A DNA stretch of 64,000 nt, taken from an uncultured Bartonella sp. GTDB taxonomy: Bacteria; Pseudomonadota; Alphaproteobacteria; Rhizobiales; Rhizobiaceae. This document shows, piece after piece, positions 58,804 through 64,000 of this stretch; position 1 is the stretch's first letter, and every line of letters begins with the position of its first letter. Position numbers and translations under genes: made by a program. The DNA lies in assembly GCF_946479275.1 (NCBI RefSeq), contig NZ_CAMLFE010000001.1, positions 310,001 to 374,000 on the forward strand, read 5' to 3'. The notes beneath the pieces were generated by a model, which was given only the letters and a program-made list of their open reading frames with translations, did not search any database and had not been told where the DNA came from.

Positions 58804-59118
58804 ATGATTGTTTGTTCGTGTAACGTGATAACTCAATCAGAGATCGAAGACGTTATCAATTCTCTGTTGGAAGAGGATTGTTGGCAATTGATTGTTCCCG
58901 GAAAAATTTATAAGGTTCTTGCCAAGCGCGGCAAATGTTGCTGTTGCTTTCCGAATATACTTGAAACTATTATTCGGGTGTCGGAAAACTATCACCGCCT
59001 ACATAATCGGGACGAGGCTGAAATTATCTCCTATCTTGATCGTGTGCGCGCATTGCGATTGAAATATAGGAGAATAGGTCAACATGAAAGGTCACGAAAA
59101 GGTCATAGAGCGGCTTAA
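58804..59118 (+). CDS. bfd: Bacterioferritin-associated ferredoxin with long C-terminus
   Basis: Bfd is a small [2Fe-2S] protein that binds bacterioferritin and passes in electrons to release stored iron. The protein starts [10 protein letters not shown], giving the first ligand pair C4 and C6; the second pair is most likely C45 and C48 in [13 protein letters not shown]. coli Bfd has 64 residues; this frame has 104, adding a charged helix and a basic end that runs 35 bases into bfr. The end of the true protein is fixed by the stop, so the extension is real if the frame is intact. The ATG at 58804 has only a weak ribosome-binding site. Confidence 0.9.
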   Translation: MIVCSCNVITQSEIEDVINSLLEEDCWQLIVPGKIYKVLAKRGKCCCCFPNILETIIRVSENYHRLHNRDEAEIISYLDRVRALRLKYRRIGQHERSRKGHRAA

Positions 59119-59578
59119 TCAAGCGCTCTTTCTTGAACTTGGGGCAGTCAATCAATACTGGATTCATTATCGCCTGACTGAAGATTGGGGATATACGAAA
59201 CTGGCCAATAAGGAACGTGAGGAATCCATTGAAGAAATGGGGCACGTTGACAAGCTCGTAAAACGTATCGTTTTTCTTGAAGGTCACCCAAATCTACAAA
59301 CGCTTGCACCTTTGCGCATCGGGCAGAATATCAAGGAAGTTCTTGAGTGCGACTTGGCCGGTGAATACGAGGCAAGAGAAGCTTACCGTGTTGCCCGTGA
59401 GCTTTGTGCAGAACTTTCCGACCATATTTCGAAAAAATTGTTTGACGAATTGTTGGAAGACGAAGAAGGGCATATCGATTTTCTAGAAACACAACTCGCT
59501 CTTCTCAATAAGATCGGCGAAGAAAAATATGGCCAGCTCAATGCCGGATCGGCAGAGCATGCAGAAGCCAAAGAATAA
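59084..59578 (+). CDS. bfr: Bacterioferritin
   Basis: Bacterioferritin stores iron in a 24-subunit, haem-containing shell. The 164-residue protein carries all ferroxidase ligands at canonical positions: E18, E51, H54, E94, E127 and H130. The haem-ligating M52 is in [35 protein letters not shown] and [16 protein letters not shown] are family signatures. An AGGAGA site lies upstream within bfd, so translation of the two is linked. The bfd-bfr pair with a complete haem site suggests a functional store. Iron regulation is likely, but I saw no clear Irr or RirA operator in the 226 bases before bfd. Confidence 0.97.
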   Translation: MKGHEKVIERLNQALFLELGAVNQYWIHYRLTEDWGYTKLANKEREESIEEMGHVDKLVKRIVFLEGHPNLQTLAPLRIGQNIKEVLECDLAGEYEAREAYRVARELCAELSDHISKKLFDELLEDEEGHIDFLETQLALLNKIGEEKYGQLNAGSAEHAEAKE

Positions 59579-60044
59579 CTTTTTATTTCGTGAGCCAGAG
59601 CGGGAACTGCAATCCGACTCTGGCTATCATATTTTTACTATTTTGATTTTGTGAATGAATTTGAGTTTCTCGGATGTTTTGAAGACAAGTTTCGATCCAC
59701 TCATTTAAAGATACCGAAATTGCCAATTTTTAAAATAATACGTTCTGAGATTTAAAGATGAATGCAGTCTGACTGCTTGCCCCAATGAGTGACTACTTGA
59801 AGCTGTAATTCGCATATCGAATTCATCGCGTGAACTTTTGCTGTTTCTCCCCTCACACATTGTTATCGGAAATTTCGACCTGAAATGCGTTGTCACGTGA
59901 AGAACCTGAAATGAAATTTACATAATCACTGCCATGACAGTCTCCACGTCTTATGAATTTAACTCACATTCGCGTTGACCAAACAATGCGTTATATCACT
60001 ATAAAAATCAATCAAATTCAATTTAGTTTTGTATTTAAAAATGC
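59579..60044. other. Spacer between convergent bfr and comEC
   Basis: About 465 bases. It contains the bfr terminator at its left end and otherwise no supported gene or structure. Confidence 0.55.
59593..59637 (+). terminator. Likely terminator after bfr
   Basis: AGCCAGAG (59593-59600) pairs perfectly with CTCTGGCT (59618-59625), followed by ATCATATTTTTA. The loop is 17 bases and the T-tract interrupted, so it is moderate in strength. Confidence 0.65.
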
Positions 60045-62372
60045 TTAACTTGAAGTTTGCAAATATTTTCGGTGTTCGTTCCATGGGCGAGTCGATCCGG
60101 ATTTTATCGACGATATAATTTTACCATCCTCTGTTACCAATATACTTCCCTTCAATGCCAATACACTTTCGTTGATAACTTTTTGTTTTGTATGACAATC
60201 GGTTAGATGGATGTTTGATGACAACACAATAAGATCTGCGTCCGGACAAGAAAGGTCACCATTCATCTGCTTTTCAATTACAGCAACTTTCAGACCACTT
60301 GCCTTCTGTGCCACGCAAGTTCCGTTATCGCAAAGAAATTGCCCCTGTCTTTGCTGTCCAGCTTCGGCAGGACCGACAATTTGGTCTAATTGATAGGAAC
60401 GCATCCAGACTGTCGCAGTAAATTTTGTGGGTTTATTATCAGTTACATAAAGTGTTCGATCGCCCACTAACCCGACTGCGCCTTTATCTTCGGAGATAAG
60501 CAGGAAAGGCGGTTTTTGAATCACGACAAAAAACAAACCTATTGAAAAGAAAATGATTGAACACAGACACCATCTCGTTTTGCAAAATAACAGGATAACG
60601 AGCCCTAGCGATAAAAAAATCAACGTGATAGGAGGCATCAGTCCGGGATTAATGTCAGGAGAAATAGCGGCAACATCATAAGCAATTTTCTCGACTATTT
60701 TGACCCCTGCCCCCATAATTTGCAACGGCCACCATTCAAGACCAAACGGCATCGCCAATACCGCAATTAAGGCAAAAGGCATAACGGCTATAGACATTAC
60801 CGGAAAGGCTAATGCGTTACTGATAATACCGAGCGGAGCCGTATTTGAAAAATGGTAGGCTGAAAAAATTCCGCTTGCAAGTCCCGCAACAAGAGATGCA
60901 ATTGCCGTTGAAATGACGGGAAACAGAATGATGCGGATAATTCCGGCTCCGAGAAACATCGGTGTAGTTTGCAAATGGGATTTATGCCTCCTGCTCCACC
61001 AACCAAACACAGCCACCAGAGCGGCAGTTGCGGAAAACGACATCTGGAAGCTTGGTCCCAACACTTCATGGGGAACCACAACCAAAGTGATAATTGCCGC
61101 TATAGCAAGATTACGCATGGTAATTGCTGAACGGTCAAAAATGATTGCAACGAGCATAACCGCAACCATTACGAAACTGCGTTGTGCTGCCACGTCCGAA
61201 CCGGACAATAAGAGATAAAAGGCAGATACGAACAAAGCTGCTGCGGCAGCGATTTTTTTCGATTGGTAAAGTGAAGCAAATGACGGGAATAACGCAAGCA
61301 ATGTTCTGATAATAATCAACACCATGCCGGCAACCATCGCCATGTGCAAGCCGGAAATTGACAATATATGGGATAAGCCGGCCACGCGTAACGCATTGTT
61401 GGTTGGTGGCAAAATGCCACCTCTTTGGCCGGTAATAAGCGCTGCAGCTATGCTTCCGGATTCCCCGTTAATTGCATTGGTTATTCGAGCTGTCATAGCC
61501 AGACGCAGACGCGAAACTGCAAGCGAAAAACGCTCTGTCAGCGAAGTTGGCTTTTCAACGTGAATTTTTGTGGGGTTGCCTACAAAATATCCTTGTGCAC
61601 CGATTGATTGGAAATAGTTGGCAAAACTGAAATCGTAACTGTCAGGACGAATTGGCCCCGATGATGCGCGCAGTTTTGCGCGTCCCTCAATCCCGTCACC
61701 CGGTTCCAATATGATTTTGTTTGTCGAAGTGCTCAATTTTACCCGATCCGGAGCGTAATTCAAATGTGGTTTTTCCGTTGACAACAAATCGACAACAAGA
61801 ACAGATTTCCCTTTTGTTGCTTTTTCAATAGAAACGACGCGTCCTTTGATCGTCGTGGAGATATCGCTACCAAGCATTGGCGTGGCGATGCGCCATGTTT
61901 CTGTCTTTGAACAAAAAGCGCCAAGGAAAATACATGTCACCAGACCTATCACATAGAAAATCGGTCTATAATGGCGCGATAAAATAAGAAGGCCCATCAT
62001 CAGACCGCAATAGGCTGCAAGCCTTAAACCGTCCGGTTCATAATCAAGGGTAAAATAACTCACCGCACCGATAGTCATGAAGACGGGGATTAATAAAAAC
62101 AGTAATCCTTGTTCGAACTCGAAAGCAAATGACGAATAGGCGTTTAAAAATACATCGCAGAGTTTTTTGTAAAGCCGTTTTAACCCTGTTCTATATGGAT
62201 CAATAAATGGTATATCATCCGGCAGACTCACAACATGCGGTTCAAGCGGACTATAAAGCTGCGCAGCAGACTTCGTCTTGATATTTCTGGATTGGCTGAT
62301 CAACCCTTGCGCTTTTGATTTGCTTTCTAATGCATTTCTCTGCTTTATAATTCTATCTGTCCCCGTTGGCAT
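60045..62372 (-). CDS. comEC: ComEC/Rec2-family DNA uptake channel
   Basis: ComEC forms the inner-membrane channel for single-stranded DNA during natural transformation. The 775-residue protein has an N-terminal polar region, two or three membrane segments (about 110-165), a DUF4131-type domain (GRVVSIEKATKGKSVLVVDL), and a Competence domain with ALITGQRGGI, SHILSISGLHMAMVAGMVLI and SGSDVAAQRSFVMVAVMLVA. The last 170 residues occupy the place of the metallo-beta-lactamase domain but lack its HxHxDH metal motif, and end near STRPWNEHRKY. The start is uncertain because no ribosome-binding site precedes the ATG. It is divergent from gltX, as is common in Hyphomicrobiales. Confidence 0.93.
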   Translation of the reverse strand: MPTGTDRIIKQRNALESKSKAQGLISQSRNIKTKSAAQLYSPLEPHVVSLPDDIPFIDPYRTGLKRLYKKLCDVFLNAYSSFAFEFEQGLLFLLIPVFMTIGAVSYFTLDYEPDGLRLAAYCGLMMGLLILSRHYRPIFYVIGLVTCIFLGAFCSKTETWRIATPMLGSDISTTIKGRVVSIEKATKGKSVLVVDLLSTEKPHLNYAPDRVKLSTSTNKIILEPGDGIEGRAKLRASSGPIRPDSYDFSFANYFQSIGAQGYFVGNPTKIHVEKPTSLTERFSLAVSRLRLAMTARITNAINGESGSIAAALITGQRGGILPPTNNALRVAGLSHILSISGLHMAMVAGMVLIIIRTLLALFPSFASLYQSKKIAAAAALFVSAFYLLLSGSDVAAQRSFVMVAVMLVAIIFDRSAITMRNLAIAAIITLVVVPHEVLGPSFQMSFSATAALVAVFGWWSRRHKSHLQTTPMFLGAGIIRIILFPVISTAIASLVAGLASGIFSAYHFSNTAPLGIISNALAFPVMSIAVMPFALIAVLAMPFGLEWWPLQIMGAGVKIVEKIAYDVAAISPDINPGLMPPITLIFLSLGLVILLFCKTRWCLCSIIFFSIGLFFVVIQKPPFLLISEDKGAVGLVGDRTLYVTDNKPTKFTATVWMRSYQLDQIVGPAEAGQQRQGQFLCDNGTCVAQKASGLKVAVIEKQMNGDLSCPDADLIVLSSNIHLTDCHTKQKVINESVLALKGSILVTEDGKIISSIKSGSTRPWNEHRKYLQTSS

Positions 62373-62453
62373 GGCTAGCGCATGAAACTGAGTCTATGCT
62401 AATGGTTCGACGCCATACTGACAATGGAATACTTGTAGAAATCTGGAGACATT

Positions 62454-63875
62454 ATGTCCACGCCTGTAGTTACACGTTTCGCTCCTTCACCAACCGGTTT
62501 TCTCCATATCGGGGGGGCACGTACCGCGCTTTTTAACTGGCTTTATGCCAAACACACCGGCGGTAAAATGTTGCTGCGCATTGAAGACACTGATCGCGAG
62601 AGATCAACAAAAGCAGCAGTCGATGCAATCATTGACGGATTAAAATGGTTGGGATTGACATGGGATGGCGACCCTATTTCGCAATTTTCACGTGTTGATC
62701 GGCACCGTGAAGTTGCCGAAGAACTCGTCAAAAAAGGTCAGGCCTATTATTGCTATGCAACGCCGGAAGAATTGACTGAAATGCGCGAAAAAGCGCGCGC
62801 TGAAGGAAAGCCGCCGCGTTATAACGGTATTTGGCGCGATCGCGACCCTTCCGAAGCTCCAAAAGGTGTCAAACCGGTTATCCGTATCAAAGCCCCGCAG
62901 CAGGGAGAAACGGTTGTTCATGACCGTGTCCAAGGGGATGTCCATTTCCCGAATAAAGATCTGGACGATTTTATTATTCTCCGTTCGGATGGAACCCCCA
63001 CTTATATGCTTGCCGTTGTCGTCGATGATCATGACATGGGAGTAACACATGTTATTCGTGGCGATGACCACTTGACCAATGCAGCGCGCCAAACAATCCT
63101 TTTCAAGGCTATGGGCTGGGATGTTCCGGTTATGGCCCATATTCCACTTATCCACGGTGCAGACGGTGCAAAACTTTCCAAGCGCCACGGTGCTCTTGGC
63201 GTTGATGCCTATCGGGCTATGGGATATTTGCCAATTGCATTGCGGAATTATCTTGTCCGTCTCGGCTGGAGCCATGGCGACGACGAGATCATGTCAACTA
63301 AAGATATGATTTCGTGGTTTGATATCGACGACATTAATAAAGGTGCAGCTCGGTTTGATTTTAAAAAGCTTGAAGCGATCAATGGTCAATATATGCGCAT
63401 GAGCGATGATCAAGAGCTTTTTGATGCCGCAATCTCCATTCTGCCTGAAATTGAAGGTGGCAAAGAGCTTTTAGCAAAACTTGATGAAAAAAATCGTGCC
63501 GAATTCCTGAAGGCAATGCCGGAGCTTAAAGAGCGCGCAAAAACTCTTGTCGAACTTATTGATAATGCAGCATTCATTTTTGCCGAACGGCCATTGAAGC
63601 TTGATGAAAAGGCCTCAAACCTGTTGAATGAAGACGGTAAGGCCGTTTTAAAAGCTCTGTATCCGGTTCTTGAAAATTGTATCGATTGGAACAAGGAACA
63701 GCTTGATAAAATCATCAGACATTATGCCGAAGACGCCCAATTGAAGCTCGGAAAAGTTGCCCAGCCATTGCGCGCAGCATTAACAGGCAGAGCAGTTTCG
63801 CCCGGTGTTTTTGATGTTCTTGTTATTCTCGGACGAGAAGAGTCGCTCGGCCGCGTTCATGACCAGATTGCTTGA
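62454..63875 (+). CDS. gltX: Glutamyl-tRNA synthetase (second of two)
   Basis: This 473-residue class I synthetase has [20 protein letters not shown] (HIGH equivalent HIGG), [31 protein letters not shown] and [20 protein letters not shown] (KMSKS equivalent), followed by the helical anticodon-binding domain with [20 protein letters not shown]. It is closer to the standard bacterial discriminating-type GluRS than the copy at 50559. GGAG lies eight bases before the ATG. Its usual downstream partner in this order is citrate synthase, which would lie beyond the window. A strong terminator follows directly, so it is monocistronic here. Confidence 0.97.
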   Translation: MSTPVVTRFAPSPTGFLHIGGARTALFNWLYAKHTGGKMLLRIEDTDRERSTKAAVDAIIDGLKWLGLTWDGDPISQFSRVDRHREVAEELVKKGQAYYCYATPEELTEMREKARAEGKPPRYNGIWRDRDPSEAPKGVKPVIRIKAPQQGETVVHDRVQGDVHFPNKDLDDFIILRSDGTPTYMLAVVVDDHDMGVTHVIRGDDHLTNAARQTILFKAMGWDVPVMAHIPLIHGADGAKLSKRHGALGVDAYRAMGYLPIALRNYLVRLGWSHGDDEIMSTKDMISWFDIDDINKGAARFDFKKLEAINGQYMRMSDDQELFDAAISILPEIEGGKELLAKLDEKNRAEFLKAMPELKERAKTLVELIDNAAFIFAERPLKLDEKASNLLNEDGKAVLKALYPVLENCIDWNKEQLDKIIRHYAEDAQLKLGKVAQPLRAALTGRAVSPGVFDVLVILGREESLGRVHDQIA

Positions 63876-63916
63876 AAAACGCAACTGAATGAGACTTCCT
63901 GATAGTTTCTATAATG

Positions 63917-63952
63917 TGCCACAGCTTTTCTGAATAAGCTGTGGCATTTTTT
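63917..63952 (+). terminator. Rho-independent terminator after gltX
   Basis: TGCCACAGCTT (63917-63927) pairs with AAGCTGTGGCA (63936-63946) over an eight-base loop, followed by six T. Confidence 0.95.
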
Positions 63953-64000
63953 ATCAAAAAGTTTGAATGTCAGTGAACATATCACCGCGCCTAGTCATAC

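Noticed and set aside
59705-59896. 63-codon minus-strand open frame between bfr and comEC
   Set aside because: No ribosome-binding site or protein-like features.

Overview
The window is a stretch of ordinary chromosome from an alphaproteobacterium of the order Hyphomicrobiales (Rhizobiales). The signs are DivK paired with a DUF3572 gene and a Zn-ribbon DinB, a plant-type class II DAHP synthase, a sufS2-sufB-C-D-S1-T operon, two glutamyl-tRNA synthetases, an rne / amidase / PBP1a / prfB block, and ComEC divergent from gltX. The low GC (roughly 40-45 % by eye), long AT-rich spacers and gene content fit the Bartonellaceae, perhaps the insect-gut Bartonella clade. That genus-level placement is inference and not proven here. 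I see no phage, insertion sequence, CRISPR array or plasmid functions.

Layout. 1-2579: head of the nuo operon on the minus strand (nuoA-B-C and the first three quarters of nuoD), with an unannotated 39-codon ORF bridging nuoC and nuoD. 3143-3533: tRNA-Asp and tRNA-Val. 4050-6171: LemA lipoprotein and two TPM-domain membrane proteins. 6918-11517: lipB, then two convergent gene pairs (GtrII-type glycosyltransferase and GtrA flippase; GtrB-type polyprenyl-phosphate glycosyltransferase and YdjC-type deacetylase) that together look like a pathway for decorating the cell surface with a sugar, perhaps a deacetylated amino sugar. 11693-17534: parE, recJ, metY. 17535-18968: a 1.4-kb spacer with several inverted repeats and no credible gene, ending in a hairpin in the rplM leader. 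18969-22060: rplM-rpsI, divK, DUF3572, dinB.

22380-28965: iron-sulfur cluster assembly (suf) genes, with a likely iron-responsive control region in front of sufB and no sufA at the end of the operon. 29146-36384: alpha/beta hydrolase, anmK, tyrS, a giant AsmA/DUF3971 protein. 36525-45998: bcp, a small exported protein, prfB with its programmed +1 frameshift, PBP1a, an AMIN-domain amidase and RNase E. 46507-53615: tRNA-Arg, a DUF1090 protein, nadK, a DEAD-box helicase, one gltX and nadE. 53660-58577: dgkA, class II DAHP synthase, glutathione reductase, DUF2059 protein, rpiA. 58804-63875: bfd-bfr iron storage pair, comEC and the second gltX.

Functional themes are respiration, Fe-S and iron handling (suf, bfd, bfr), envelope construction and recycling (PBP1a, amidase, anmK, dgkA, AsmA-like protein, gtr-like cassette), translation (three tRNAs, tyrS, two gltX, prfB, L13/S9) and cell-cycle/DNA functions (divK, parE, recJ, dinB). 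No wholly new system is evident. The most interesting items are the split gtr/deacetylase cassette, the nuoC-nuoD bridging ORF, the candidate iron-control sites upstream of sufB, the rplM leader hairpin, and the repeated motif plus GWW tail in RNase E.
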